A stretch of 42,707 nucleotides of DNA, taken from NCBI GenBank assembly GCA_030691625.1, contig JAUYDX010000084.1:1-42707 (forward strand), in the 5' to 3' direction. The stretch is from Candidatus Omnitrophota bacterium (GTDB taxonomy: Bacteria; Omnitrophota; Gorgyraeia; Gorgyraeales; Gorgyraeaceae). Position numbers and translations under genes: made by a program. The notes under the pieces are model-generated. The model saw nothing but the letters and a program-made list of their open reading frames with translations, made no database searches and was not told the origin of the DNA. This document shows, in pieces, positions 14,350 to 23,359 of the stretch. How positions within the stretch are numbered: position 1 is the stretch's first letter; every line of letters starts with the position of its first letter.

Positions 14350-17058
14350 TCAGGGACAAACCCTTGCGGGATTACGCGCTATCTCTTCAATATACGTCGC
14401 ATCAGGTCTCCAATTTAATATAATCTGCCGCAATACTTCTGTCCCTCCAGAAAAATCTACCAATCTCCAAAATTCATCCTTATCTGATAACTCCGCTCTG
14501 CTTAGACAGCTACGAAAAAGGTCTTCTCCGTGAAATTTGTATATTAAGTCACTAATCAAATTGCTTATAGCCATAGAGCGGTCTTGAAGAAAATAATTTA
14601 ATAATGCGTATCTATCCACCCCTTCTGATTCAAATTTTGCAATAAGGGGCTCCATAAATCCTATCAACCTTTCTATAAACTCTATTTTAGCATTTTGTAT
14701 TACACGGTCAATCCCCGTTTTGCCTTCTCTGCTATTATTAATCGCTCTTATTAAATCCTGCGCGCTATCAAAATCCGCAAGATAATAATATTCTTCGGAA
14801 CCCTTAACTGTCTTAGCTTGGCTTCTTAATTCTCTAAAACCGGTCTCTGCTGCACTTGGATCTACAGCAAAAATATCATATAAGTCAGATAATCTGCTTA
14901 AATCAAATCTGAGATTCCTGTAATCGGACTCCATCCTGTCTATAGCTCTTTGTTTGATAATATCAAGCGTTTCTTTTTTATTCTGCGCTAATTCCTGTTC
15001 TACGTCACGAACCACATCCAATCCAACTTCAGTAAATTTTAATTTTCCTTGATTATCTATATGTTCTATATGATAAGCTAAAGTTTCACCTGCGGCATTC
15101 TTTAGAATTAGATAACGAGCCCCTAAAAATATGCCAATTTCGGCCTCTCTTGCTATTATCTCCCTAAGCGACATCCAGTATAGGTTAAATCCTGTAGCTA
15201 AAGAAGGAACGCCGAGTAGAACCGCCTCTTTTATCATTTCTGTATTGCGTTCCATGTCTATAGCTTGATTATAATCTATAGATACTGAACGGCCTCTTGT
15301 ATCTGATAAAACAAGTCTATAGTTAAGCGTCACACCCGCTATTAACGATTGGCCTGCCTCTGATATCTTACGAAGCATTGCTTTAAATTGTTCTTCTGAC
15401 ATTAGTTGCCCTATTATACCTTTACGTAAAGCCTCAAATACCATAATATGGCCAAAAAATTCGTGATTAAAAATTTTATAGACTGAACTGTCGTTTTTAT
15501 ATCCAAAGTTATGCCAGTAATGTATAGATTGAGGAGGCCCTATGCTGATATTATATTCAGCGCTATAAGAACTTTGCTCTACAGTTATATAATCAAATCT
15601 AGCCGCCCCCAGCTTTCCAGATTCGTCGCTTCCTTCAATCAAGATGGGAGGCAAAAAGCCTAAAGACGCAAATATCTCTTTGGGTATGCTTGAAAGATAA
15701 TCGCCTAATTCATAATAGATTTTCGCTAACTCTGGCGCAGAGATTATTGAGCTGTCTGGCTGGTAATCTGAAAAGGTTAAGCGTATGGTATTACTATTAG
15801 GCACTATCAAAAAACCTGTTTCCCTATAGTATTTTTTTATCAGGCTTAAAATATCAACTTCATTGCCATTTAAATCTCTAAATCTTCTCTTTAAGGATTC
15901 TTTTGGCATAGATCTTATCTGATTAAATCCTAAATGATTCTCTGAACAATAATTGTCAACCTCTTCTATAAAATCCTCTTCATCTCCGGTTAATACGAGC
16001 TTAGTAACATCTTTCTCATATTGATCCATTTCCTTTTTAATGAGTGCTATCCTGTTATTTATCTTATTTATTCTTTCATCTTTTAACTGATTTTTATTTT
16101 CATAATTTGATACATCAAATAAATGCAAAAGATCCATATTGTCTCCTTTAACTCGAATATATTTTAGAAAGTTGCCGCTAAATGGGAGTGTCTCTGTGCA
16201 ATCGCTTTCATAGTAATGCTTCAACATATTTAAAAAATTAAAAACCTCTTTTCCATAAATAGAGTCTATCCAATGCAATTGATTAATTAAATTGCTGAAT
16301 ATATTCTCTGACGCCTGGAGTCTTTGAACTTGTTCTCTTGCTTTTATCGCACCGATCCTTTCTATAAATCTTTCCCTTCCTACTGCATCCACACAATTAT
16401 TTAGATCGGAATCTACAGAATATAGCCTTAGTATAAGTTCCGGCAACCGGTTATATTTTTCTCTTAACCTATTATATTCTGAGACAGCTCTATTTGTTTT
16501 GTCGGATAAGGGTGCTTGCCTTTGTATTAAATCATAGATTTGCAATATTAATTCTATTTCGCTCGCTTTGTTAATTTCTTTTAACATTCTATTGCCTAAA
16601 TTTATGTTTCTCTGCTGTTCCAACAAATATGCCTTCTCCTGCCTTTCTTTTTCCAACCTTCTATCTTCTTCCCTTTGTTTTCGCTCTCTTCGTATTCTTC
16701 TAATAACCTGCATAAATTGGTCATACGATAATTCAGGATACAAGTTTTTCATTTGTTCAATTTGGTTAAGTCTTTCCCATTCATTAAATTGTTTCCATTC
16801 AAAGTTATAACCTGCCCATCCTTCAACAACACGCAAATCTTCCTCGGATAAATATCTTAATCTGCTATATATTCTTTCTAATTCTTTTATCTCTTCAGGC
16901 CTTTTTGAATCCTCTGCCAAAAGTGGAACTCTAAGAGCAGGTTTATTAATATACCCCTCTCCACAAACTGTGGCATTAAAGGTAAATGCCAAAACTACAG
17001 CTACTGCTATAATCTTCAGTTTATAACCTTTTTTAATCTTTTCCATAATCTTGGACAA
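14350..17058 (-). CDS. large exported protein of unknown function with an HEFFGH motif
   Basis: A 902-residue protein. Basic residues and a hydrophobic stretch (IIAVAVVLAFTFNATVCG) form a signal peptide or lipoprotein-like signal (Cys near residue 32). Then comes NKPALRVPLL, and residues about 85-250 are rich in Arg, Glu and Lys and look like coiled coil. In the middle, at about residue 530, is FNHEFFGHIMVFEAL. HExxxH is one residue longer than the zinc-protease motif HExxH, so peptidase activity is possible but not shown. The C-terminal third is helical with no recognised domain. I recognise no family. A TTG start at 17058 has GAGG at proper spacing, whereas the first ATG (17046) has none close by. 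Codon use is richer in A+T than in the neighbours. A strong promoter lies upstream. Confidence 0.7.
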   Translation of the reverse strand: MSKIMEKIKKGYKLKIIAVAVVLAFTFNATVCGEGYINKPALRVPLLAEDSKRPEEIKELERIYSRLRYLSEEDLRVVEGWAGYNFEWKQFNEWERLNQIEQMKNLYPELSYDQFMQVIRRIRRERKQREEDRRLEKERQEKAYLLEQQRNINLGNRMLKEINKASEIELILQIYDLIQRQAPLSDKTNRAVSEYNRLREKYNRLPELILRLYSVDSDLNNCVDAVGRERFIERIGAIKAREQVQRLQASENIFSNLINQLHWIDSIYGKEVFNFLNMLKHYYESDCTETLPFSGNFLKYIRVKGDNMDLLHLFDVSNYENKNQLKDERINKINNRIALIKKEMDQYEKDVTKLVLTGDEEDFIEEVDNYCSENHLGFNQIRSMPKESLKRRFRDLNGNEVDILSLIKKYYRETGFLIVPNSNTIRLTFSDYQPDSSIISAPELAKIYYELGDYLSSIPKEIFASLGFLPPILIEGSDESGKLGAARFDYITVEQSSYSAEYNISIGPPQSIHYWHNFGYKNDSSVYKIFNHEFFGHIMVFEALRKGIIGQLMSEEQFKAMLRKISEAGQSLIAGVTLNYRLVLSDTRGRSVSIDYNQAIDMERNTEMIKEAVLLGVPSLATGFNLYWMSLREIIAREAEIGIFLGARYLILKNAAGETLAYHIEHIDNQGKLKFTEVGLDVVRDVEQELAQNKKETLDIIKQRAIDRMESDYRNLRFDLSRLSDLYDIFAVDPSAAETGFRELRSQAKTVKGSEEYYYLADFDSAQDLIRAINNSREGKTGIDRVIQNAKIEFIERLIGFMEPLIAKFESEGVDRYALLNYFLQDRSMAISNLISDLIYKFHGEDLFRSCLSRAELSDKDEFWRLVDFSGGTEVLRQIILNWRPDATYIEEIARNPARVCP

Positions 17059-17126
17059 AAAGTACCTCTTCTGCTCGTTAATGATACACCTATATGAGCT
17101 TCAGAGGGTTATTTTCCTATATATTA

Positions 17127-17155
17127 AATATACCTGATAAAAGGAGATTTTTCAA
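17127..17155 (-). promoter_or_regulatory. predicted sigma-70 promoter of the 902-residue protein gene
   Basis: On the minus strand TTGAAA (17150-17155), a 17-base spacer and TATATT (17127-17132), in the 125-base gap after the HAD gene. The leader would be about 60 bases and contain the GAGG that supports the TTG start. Confidence 0.68.
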
Positions 17156-17183
17156 GATGCAGTTGGATTTTTATATAACCTTA

Positions 17184-17822
17184 TTATTGATATATAGTAA
17201 GAATTTTATTTAGCTTTGAGATGACCTTTTTCCTGTATTTTTTAACGGATTTAAGGCTGCTGGAGCCGCCTGTCACAAAGATAGCGTCTACCCTGGCCCT
17301 TCTTGCTGTTTCCATATCAATATCCATATCTCCTATATAAACAGTATCCTGTTTTTTCACCTGGAATTTTCTCATTATCACATTTAATATCTTAGGTTTT
17401 GGCTTAAGGCTATTGATCTCATCAGCGCAGAGGACAAGATCTATATACCTCGCGAGCCCTGTCTTTTTTATTATAAGGTTAGTGAAATAGCTGGGCCTGT
17501 TGGACGCTATAGCTATTATCTTTTTTCGCCTTTTAAGCATATAGAGAAGCTCCCTGGAATATGGTTTAGGCTTTGAATATCTCAAGAGAGATTTTTTATG
17601 ATGTCGCCTGTATATCTCTATCGCCTTTTCCTCATCTTTTTCAGGGAAAAAAGACGTGATGAATCTTTTGTCCCCCTTCCCCACCTTTCTTTTTACTTCC
17701 AGGAGGCTTACAGGAGGATAGCCCAGGTTCTTAAGCGTATAATTCATGCTCCTCTGTATGGCGAGATACGCGTCCGCAAGCGTCCCGTCCAGATCAAATA
17801 TAAAAAGCCTCTTTGTCTTCAT
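17184..17822 (-). CDS. HAD-superfamily phosphatase (phosphoglycolate phosphatase-like)
   Basis: A 212-residue HAD hydrolase. Motif I is IFDLDGTLADAY with the nucleophile Asp. Motif II is IAIASNRPS. The motif III Lys is in LKPKP. Motif IV is YIGDMDIDMETARRA. A helical cap sits between motifs I and II, as in the phosphoglycolate phosphatase/beta-phosphoglucomutase subgroup. The Asp two residues after the nucleophile indicates phosphatase rather than mutase chemistry, but the substrate is unknown. The start chosen is the ATG of MKTKRLFIFD; upstream in-frame starts fall inside the palindromic repeat. It follows ygiQ on the same strand. Confidence 0.85.
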   Translation of the reverse strand: MKTKRLFIFDLDGTLADAYLAIQRSMNYTLKNLGYPPVSLLEVKRKVGKGDKRFITSFFPEKDEEKAIEIYRRHHKKSLLRYSKPKPYSRELLYMLKRRKKIIAIASNRPSYFTNLIIKKTGLARYIDLVLCADEINSLKPKPKILNVIMRKFQVKKQDTVYIGDMDIDMETARRARVDAIFVTGGSSSLKSVKKYRKKVISKLNKILTIYQ

Positions 17823-17839
17823 GCAAGTCAGCGCCCCCA

Positions 17840-17876
17840 AAGTTGACACTTCTGTCAATGACAGAAGTGTCAACTT
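17840..17876. repeat. palindromic intergenic repeat, family 1, copy 4
   Basis: A perfect palindrome with two 18-base arms (AAGTTGACACTTCTGTCA and complement) around one A. It lies five bases after the stop of ygiQ and 17 bases before the HAD gene. The inner stem CTTCTGTCA differs from CTTGTGACA in copies 6 and 9, with matching changes in the other arm. Confidence 0.92.
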
Positions 17877-17881
17877 AGCGT

Positions 17882-19582
17882 TTAGATATATTGCTGAATT
17901 AATGCCCTTTGGTGCTTTCTTTCTTTAATATCTTTTGGCACATAGATATTTTCGCCTGTGAAAGGATTTTTACCTGTCCAGTACATGGCGCTGGATACTG
18001 TCATGGGTAATGGTATGAAATCCTGTATCTGCTCAGGCCGTATTTTTCTCTGTGAAAGATACCGCGCCATTTCATGGCTCGCTTTTAAATCCGCGCCAGG
18101 ATGAGAGGTAATAAAATAATTTACGATAAACTGTTTTTTGCCGAGTTGCCTGTTTATATCCTGAAATCTTCTGACAAATTTTTCATAAACCCTTATGCCA
18201 GGCTTATTCATAAGACTTAGCACCCTGTCAACCGTATGTTCAGGCGCTACTTTCAGATAGCCACTAACATGCTCCCTGCATAAGGCCTTAAGATACCTGT
18301 CTGAATATTTATCTGTCAAAAGATCATATCTCATGCCGCTACCTACGAATACATGCTTTACACCCTTGATCTTTTTTACCCTGTCCCACAAGCTCAGGGT
18401 TTCGTCGTACCCAAGCTCAAGATTTGGGCATTTCGAAGGCATGAGGCATTTTTTATCTTTACAAGCCCCGCGCCTTTCCCATGATTTGCAGCCTGCAGCG
18501 TATAGGTTTGCGGTAGGGCCTCCTATATCAGTTATGGTGCCCTTGAAATATTTTTGTTTTACCAAACTTTCAATCTCTTTAACTATAGATTCGCGGCTAC
18601 GTGACTGTATTATGCGGCCCTGATGAACCCCAAGAGAACAAAAGTAACACTCACCGCTGCAGCCCCTATGGGATATTATTGAATTTTTTATTGTTTCAAA
18701 GCCAGGCACGCCTCCATCTTTTTCATAGCCTGGATGCGGAAGCCTTGTATAATCAAGCGAATACATGTTGTCTAATTCTCTCTGCTCGAGAGGCCTTTCA
18801 GGGGGGAACTGGACTATAAACCTGTCCCCGTGCTTCTGAGCAATGGTTTTGCCTCTAACTGGATCTGACTCCGAATAAAAAATCCTGAAAGCCTCGTTAA
18901 ATTTATCTTTATTTTTTTCAACTTCTTCAAAAGAGGGTATTTCTATGTAATTTTTCAAATTATCCAATGTCTTTTTTACAATGACTGTTCCGCGTAGAAA
19001 ATCCAATCCTTTTAGACCATCGCCTTTTTTCAGGCGCTCGGCTATTTCTACGATCTGTTTCTCTCCCATGCCGTATACAAGCAAATCCGCTTTTGCGTCT
19101 ATTAGAATTGAGCGGCGCACGCTATCTGACCAGAAATCATAATGCGCCAGCCTTCTGAGGCTCGCTTCTATCCCGCCCAATACTATAGGAGTATCAGGAA
19201 AAAGCTCTCTTACCTTATTCGCGTAAACAATAGTGGCCCTGTTTGGCCTTAGCCCGGATTTTCCTCCGGGCGAATAATCGTCCTGTTTTCTTTTAGAGCG
19301 GTTAATGGTGTAATTTGCGAGGATAGAATCCAGGTTCCCTGCGGTTATCCCGAAAAATAGCCCTGGTTTCCTAAGTTTCAAAAAATCATCCGAGGTTTTC
19401 CAGTCAGGCTGGCTGATTATTCCTACCCTGAATCCAGCTGATTCCAGGACCCTGCCTATAACAGCTGCGCCAAAAGAAGGGTGGTCCACGTATGCGTCTC
19501 CTGTCACCAGGATAATATCCAGCTCATCCCATCCTCTTTCTTCCATATCCTCTTTGCGTACAGGTAAAAATTTTGCTTTCAC
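17882..19582 (-). CDS. ygiQ: YgiQ-family radical SAM protein (UPF0313)
   Basis: A 566-residue radical SAM protein of the YgiQ family, whose reaction is unknown. The N-terminal domain has the family sequence ILVTGDAYVDHPSFG. PIVLGGIEASLRRLAHYDFW and the cluster motif SHRGCSGECYFCSLGVHQGR follow. Later come GPTANLYAAGC with additional Cys residues (CKDKKCLMPSKCPN) and QDFIPLPMTVSSAMYWTG near the end. All family blocks are present. The start is taken as GTG (VKAKFLPVRKEDM) with CAGGG upstream; the in-frame ATG at 19618 lies in the middle of a palindrome and is unlikely. Confidence 0.9.
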   Translation of the reverse strand: MKAKFLPVRKEDMEERGWDELDIILVTGDAYVDHPSFGAAVIGRVLESAGFRVGIISQPDWKTSDDFLKLRKPGLFFGITAGNLDSILANYTINRSKRKQDDYSPGGKSGLRPNRATIVYANKVRELFPDTPIVLGGIEASLRRLAHYDFWSDSVRRSILIDAKADLLVYGMGEKQIVEIAERLKKGDGLKGLDFLRGTVIVKKTLDNLKNYIEIPSFEEVEKNKDKFNEAFRIFYSESDPVRGKTIAQKHGDRFIVQFPPERPLEQRELDNMYSLDYTRLPHPGYEKDGGVPGFETIKNSIISHRGCSGECYFCSLGVHQGRIIQSRSRESIVKEIESLVKQKYFKGTITDIGGPTANLYAAGCKSWERRGACKDKKCLMPSKCPNLELGYDETLSLWDRVKKIKGVKHVFVGSGMRYDLLTDKYSDRYLKALCREHVSGYLKVAPEHTVDRVLSLMNKPGIRVYEKFVRRFQDINRQLGKKQFIVNYFITSHPGADLKASHEMARYLSQRKIRPEQIQDFIPLPMTVSSAMYWTGKNPFTGENIYVPKDIKERKHQRALIQQYI

Positions 19583-19597
19583 TGTAACCCTGCCCCA

Positions 19598-19638
19598 AAC
19601 AACTTTACATTGAGACATTGTCTCAATGTAAAGTTGTT
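19598..19638. repeat. palindromic intergenic repeat, family 1, copy 5
   Basis: A perfect palindrome with 20-base arms (AACAACTTTACATTGAGACA and complement) around one T. It sits upstream of ygiQ and downstream of the terminator of the preceding gene pair. Compared with copies 6 and 9 the inner stem differs at several positions on both arms, with pairing kept. Confidence 0.93.
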
Positions 19639-19648
19639 ATGAATAAAT

Positions 19649-19680
19649 AAATCCCCGGTAAAGACTTCTACCGGGGATTA
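19649..19680 (-). terminator. rho-independent terminator of the envelope gene pair
   Basis: On the minus strand a stem AATCCCCGGTA/TACCGGGGATT is followed by TTATTTATT. It lies about 40 bases after the stop of the exported protein gene at 19717. Confidence 0.8.
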
Positions 19681-19716
19681 TTATATTAAAAGGTAAGTTT
19701 TGCAATTAATCTTATA

Positions 19717-20364
19717 TTAATTTATTATCTGCATCTCTACGCTTGGCTCAGTAGGATACGCCACAGCAGTGCCCGCGCCTGTCTGCTGAAAAGTCGCGGC
19801 GCCTGTTACGTCAAACTTCACCCTGACCTTCTGGGTGGAACCCTTTGCCACTGTAATAGTGGAAGGCAGGTTATAGGTCTTGGTATAGGTTCCGGCTGTC
19901 GCGTCCACACCTGAAACAGTAGTCGGTATCTGGGACGTGCCTTCGGCATAATTACCTGCGACAGTAGATGTAGCAATACTTCCATCTCCATTTGCAGTTG
20001 AGGTCGTATAATAAACTGTGCCAGCCCCTCCTGCGAATGCATTACCTGTATCTGTATAGGATGTTTTTATGGTCATACCCCGGCTTAAAGTAACTTCTAT
20101 CTGGTCATATGTGCCTTCTGGTATAGCAGAACCTGATACATAACCCGCTGCGAGCTGCCCTGCGCTTACAGATGCAATATTTACTGTAAGATCGCCTTCT
20201 CCCGCGGTAACCCATTCAAGCGTGACTGAATTACGCAGCCTGACCTTCTTCATTATAATAGTATAGGGATCAGGGTCAGTGGTGGCTGTTACAGCCATAG
20301 CTAACTCGCACGCTAAAAACAGCGCTATCAAAAATAAAATGAAACTTTTTAAAATAGTCTTCAT
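19717..20364 (-). CDS. exported beta-rich protein, unknown family
   Basis: A 215-residue secreted protein with a clear signal peptide (basic MKTILKS, hydrophobic core, cleavage after ACELAMA). The mature part is rich in Thr, Ser, Gly, Val and Ala with few charges, typical of an extracellular or periplasmic beta-sandwich. IPEGTYDQIEVTLSRG resembles a segment found in DUF4382-like and other exported Ig-like domains, but I cannot place it firmly. A shared promoter and a 13-base gap join it to the barrel gene upstream, and a terminator follows. It may be a surface partner of that barrel; this is inferred only from the operon. Confidence 0.75.
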   Translation of the reverse strand: MKTILKSFILFLIALFLACELAMAVTATTDPDPYTIIMKKVRLRNSVTLEWVTAGEGDLTVNIASVSAGQLAAGYVSGSAIPEGTYDQIEVTLSRGMTIKTSYTDTGNAFAGGAGTVYYTTSTANGDGSIATSTVAGNYAEGTSQIPTTVSGVDATAGTYTKTYNLPSTITVAKGSTQKVRVKFDVTGAATFQQTGAGTAVAYPTEPSVEMQIIN

Positions 20365-20377
20365 CTGATTATCTCCT

Positions 20378-21244
20378 TTATTTTCTGCCTACTTCAACTG
20401 CCATCCCGGCTACTTCTCTCCACTTTTCAACCTGTATATTGAAATTCCTTTCCACCCTGTCAAGCGTGCGCTCTTTAAGGTCAATCGCAGGAAACGCTTC
20501 TTTATCAGCCTTAAATGCGGATAGGAGGCTTTTCGGGGTAAAATTATCAAAGGCGAGATTAAAACGCGTGTCCATGCGGTATTCGCGATCGCCTTTGGTA
20601 TCATCATAAGTCTCTAGATTACAAACTAAAAATTTTAAGGGTTTTATTTCAGCCCTGAACTTACTTCCTTTCATATCCTCAAATTTATTATAATCGTAAT
20701 AATAATACTGCGCGAATACCTTCATCCACGGGAGATGAGGCACAGGCATACCCAATTCCATGTCCATGCCATCCACCGCCTTTTCGTATGTTGTACAGCT
20801 GTTCGAGTCTTCAACAATCCTTTTTGGAGAAAGGCCTATGTAGGAATTTGTCCTGAATTCCAATGTGCTGGTAAGCGCTTCAATGCCAATCCCTGTGCGG
20901 TAATGCTTATTCAGGTCCTGGTAATCAAAAAAGCTGTTTATGCCTCCCAATAATTTTCCATCATTCATGAGTTTACGGAATCCTAATCCGCCAGAATAAG
21001 TCCCCCTCTCATCCTGTATGGTGATTCTGTCGTGGGTAAAAAAGGTGTTTACCTTATCTTCGGATTGATATAAGGGCTGAACTGTCTCAAGATAGATGCG
21101 CGGCTTCTGGTCTGTTTCTATTGCCAGGCCGTAATTTGTCCTCTTCAGCCATTCAGGGACCTCTCTATCTTCTGCCAAGGCAAGATACACGGCCCAGAAT
21201 GTTGAAACAAGTAGTATCGCAAAAAATAATATTTTTTTCATCAC
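20378..21244 (-). CDS. outer-membrane beta-barrel of the inverse-autotransporter type, no passenger
   Basis: A 288-residue protein with a signal peptide ending near YLALA. The barrel is like the intimin/invasin translocator: PRIYLETVQPLYQSED, TFFTHDRITIQDERGTYSGGLGFRKLMNDGKLLGGINSFFDYQD, then RTGIGIEALTSTLEFRTNSYIG. Known inverse autotransporters carry a long Ig-like passenger after the barrel. Here the protein stops soon after ERNFNIQVEKWREVAG, the place where a passenger would start. It is therefore either a free-standing barrel or one that works with the separately encoded exported protein just downstream. AAGGAGGTGG precedes the start, and a good promoter lies upstream. Confidence 0.78.
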   Translation of the reverse strand: MMKKILFFAILLVSTFWAVYLALAEDREVPEWLKRTNYGLAIETDQKPRIYLETVQPLYQSEDKVNTFFTHDRITIQDERGTYSGGLGFRKLMNDGKLLGGINSFFDYQDLNKHYRTGIGIEALTSTLEFRTNSYIGLSPKRIVEDSNSCTTYEKAVDGMDMELGMPVPHLPWMKVFAQYYYYDYNKFEDMKGSKFRAEIKPLKFLVCNLETYDDTKGDREYRMDTRFNLAFDNFTPKSLLSAFKADKEAFPAIDLKERTLDRVERNFNIQVEKWREVAGMAVEVGRK

Positions 21245-21280
21245 CTGCCACCTCCTTGATTTTCAATTCTGAATAAAGGT

Positions 21281-21309
21281 ATATTACTATTTTCAGGTTT
21301 TATAGTCAA
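21281..21309 (-). promoter_or_regulatory. predicted promoter of the barrel and exported-protein genes
   Basis: On the minus strand TTGACT (21304-21309), a 17-base spacer and TAATAT (21281-21286), a few bases after the yjbQ stop. It separates this pair from the upstream operon. Confidence 0.7.
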
Positions 21310-21312
21310 TGA

Positions 21313-21729
21313 TTATTCTCCTATTATCTTTACCAGCACCCTCTTCTTCCTCTGGCCGTCAAATTCGCCGTAGAAGACTTTTTCCCAGGGCCCAAAATCA
21401 AGTTCTCCCTTAGTCACGGCAATTACCACCTCCCTGCCCATTATAGTCCTTTTAAGATGGGCGTCGCCGTTATCCTCTCCCGTGAGATTGTGTTTATACT
21501 TATCGATCCCGTATGGCGCGAGTTCTTCCACCCATTTCAGGAAATCTTCATGCAAACCGCTCTCGTTATCATTTATAAACACGCTTGCGGTTATATGCAT
21601 TGCATTCACAAGGCACAGACCTTCTTTTACCCCGCTTTTTTTAACCGCTGATTCTACATGAGAAGTGATATTTACTATCTCGTATCTATCATTTGTATTC
21701 ATCCAGATGTATTCTGTAAAATGTTTCAT
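21313..21729 (-). CDS. yjbQ: YjbQ/UPF0047-family protein
   Basis: A 138-residue YjbQ-type protein. The family motif appears as [20 protein letters not shown] (with the conserved His and Thr), then [32 protein letters not shown] (Asn, Gly, His and Lys of the proposed active site), and [26 protein letters not shown] at the end. E. coli YjbQ has a weak thiamine-phosphate synthase activity; the true role is unsettled. GGAGGCAGG precedes the ATG. It is the last gene of the series that starts upstream with hypA. Confidence 0.92.
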   Translation of the reverse strand: MKHFTEYIWMNTNDRYEIVNITSHVESAVKKSGVKEGLCLVNAMHITASVFINDNESGLHEDFLKWVEELAPYGIDKYKHNLTGEDNGDAHLKRTIMGREVVIAVTKGELDFGPWEKVFYGEFDGQRKKRVLVKIIGE

Positions 21730-21764
21730 AACCTGCCTCCATTTCCGTTCGCCGAACGGTATAA

Positions 21765-22874
21765 CTATAAAAATGCCGAGGAAACTGTGTCAGAGAATAA
21801 AAATCCTTTATCCGTGAGCCTGGCGCTTTTTTTATTATATTCTATCAGGCCTTGTTCCGCAAGGCCTTCAAGCGCGTCTTTTTCCAGCTCAAGAAACCCA
21901 AACCCTGTTTTATCCTTAAACCAATCGTAACTAATACCCTCTTTAGTCCTTATTTTTACGCTCGCGGTTTCCCTGGCCATCTGGATAGGAGCTAATTCTT
22001 CCCTGGATATAGCGGGATCCATGCCTTTATTAAACCTGTCTATATATTCTTTAACATCTTTTACATTCTCTGCCCTCGCGCCTCCCATATAAGAAACAGC
22101 TGACGGGCCAATACCTATATAAGGATTATTGCCCCAGTAATTCAGGTTATGCTTGCATTCAAAACCAGGCTTCGCGAAATTAGAAACCTCATAGCGCTGA
22201 AAACCTTTTTCAGGCAAATAAGCCGTCGCGTATTTATACATCTCTGCCATGACTTCGTCATCCAGGGGCGCGATAGATCCTTCCTCTTTCATCTTAAAAA
22301 TAGGCGCATCTTTTTCGTAACTCAAGGAATAAGATGATATATGCTGTACGCCGCAGGCTGCTGCTTTTTCAAGGTCAGACTGCCACGCGTATAAATTTTC
22401 GCCGCTATTGCCAAAAATCATATCAATGCTTATATTTTTAAAACCCGCGCCTTTTGAGAACTCTATGGCTTTTATTGCCTGTTCAGAATCGTGAATCCTT
22501 CCAAGCTCCTTTAATTTTTTATCATCAAATGACTGGACGCCTACACTGATCCGATTCACGCCTTTATCTATAAACAGCTTGAGCTTTTCCTTATCTACGC
22601 TTTCGGGATTTACCTCTATACTAAATTCCATATCTTTTCTTATAAATCTCTTAAGGCCTTTTAATAATTTATCCAGCGTCTCCAGGCTTAATGCGCTTGG
22701 CGTGCCTCCGCCTATATAAATGCTTGAAATATCCTGATCCAGTTTATCTATTTGTTTTAAAATCACGCGCAAGTATGAGCTGGCAAAATCTTTAGAATAC
22801 GGCAGGCTGTAAAAATCGCAATACAGGCACTTTTTAGAGCAAAAGGGTATGTGTATATATAACGCGGGCATCAT
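21765..22874 (-). CDS. hemW: HemW-type radical SAM protein (heme chaperone family)
   Basis: A 369-residue protein related to oxygen-independent coproporphyrinogen oxidase. It starts [20 protein letters not shown], with the CxxxCxxC cluster motif. The following blocks, [40 protein letters not shown] and [18 protein letters not shown], are those of HemW (formerly called HemN-like). HemW transfers heme to target proteins rather than making porphyrin. The annotation follows from the lack of the N-terminal extension and extra Cys of true HemN. The start overlaps the DUF523 stop in an ATGA arrangement. Confidence 0.9.
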   Translation of the reverse strand: MMPALYIHIPFCSKKCLYCDFYSLPYSKDFASSYLRVILKQIDKLDQDISSIYIGGGTPSALSLETLDKLLKGLKRFIRKDMEFSIEVNPESVDKEKLKLFIDKGVNRISVGVQSFDDKKLKELGRIHDSEQAIKAIEFSKGAGFKNISIDMIFGNSGENLYAWQSDLEKAAACGVQHISSYSLSYEKDAPIFKMKEEGSIAPLDDEVMAEMYKYATAYLPEKGFQRYEVSNFAKPGFECKHNLNYWGNNPYIGIGPSAVSYMGGARAENVKDVKEYIDRFNKGMDPAISREELAPIQMARETASVKIRTKEGISYDWFKDKTGFGFLELEKDALEGLAEQGLIEYNKKSARLTDKGFLFSDTVSSAFL

Positions 22875-23359
22875 TGGTTGGAGCTATAAATAGAGATATC
22901 TTCTATAAATTTTTTTCTTACACTTTCGTCTCTAAGCCTTTCCTCATCTTCTACAGGCAAGGCGCGAAAATACCTCATAAGCGCCATCGCGAATATACCT
23001 GTGCCTTTTTCATGCAATACATTATATAGGCCGCAGCTCGGGGAATTGGCCTTAAAAATAAATCCTGAGATCTTTTCTTTTTTAAGCTCCTTGAGCCTTT
23101 TTTCAGCCCATTTGAGCATTTTATCTGTATAGTCTATGTTTGTTAAATTTGTAACAAGCCTGGAAGACTCGAGGGCCCCTGTTAAATGCATCGCCTCTCT
23201 TGGGATGCCAAGTCCACACTCAGCCTCAGGGCACACGCTTACCCATTCTACAAGCTTATCAAAGGCACTTTTCAGGAAATGATCCAGTTTATGCCCAGCG
23301 TCATATCTGACGCTCTCGCCTAAAAGACAGCTGGATATCCCGAGTTTTATCTTATCCAT
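22871..23359 (-). CDS. DUF523 protein
   Basis: A 162-residue cytosolic DUF523 protein of unknown function. Its signature elements are LGISSCLLGESVRYDAGHK, SVCPEAECGLGIPREAMHL and GFIFKANSPSCGLYNV. The conserved Cys residues (SCLLG, CPE, ECGLG, PSCGL) suggest a bound metal or cluster. The second Met (MDKIKLGISS) is chosen because family members begin just before this motif and it leaves an eight-base overlap with cutA. An upstream Met at 23377 is possible and would add six residues. It is translationally coupled to both neighbours. Confidence 0.85.
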   Translation of the reverse strand: MDKIKLGISSCLLGESVRYDAGHKLDHFLKSAFDKLVEWVSVCPEAECGLGIPREAMHLTGALESSRLVTNLTNIDYTDKMLKWAEKRLKELKKEKISGFIFKANSPSCGLYNVLHEKGTGIFAMALMRYFRALPVEDEERLRDESVRKKFIEDISIYSSNQ

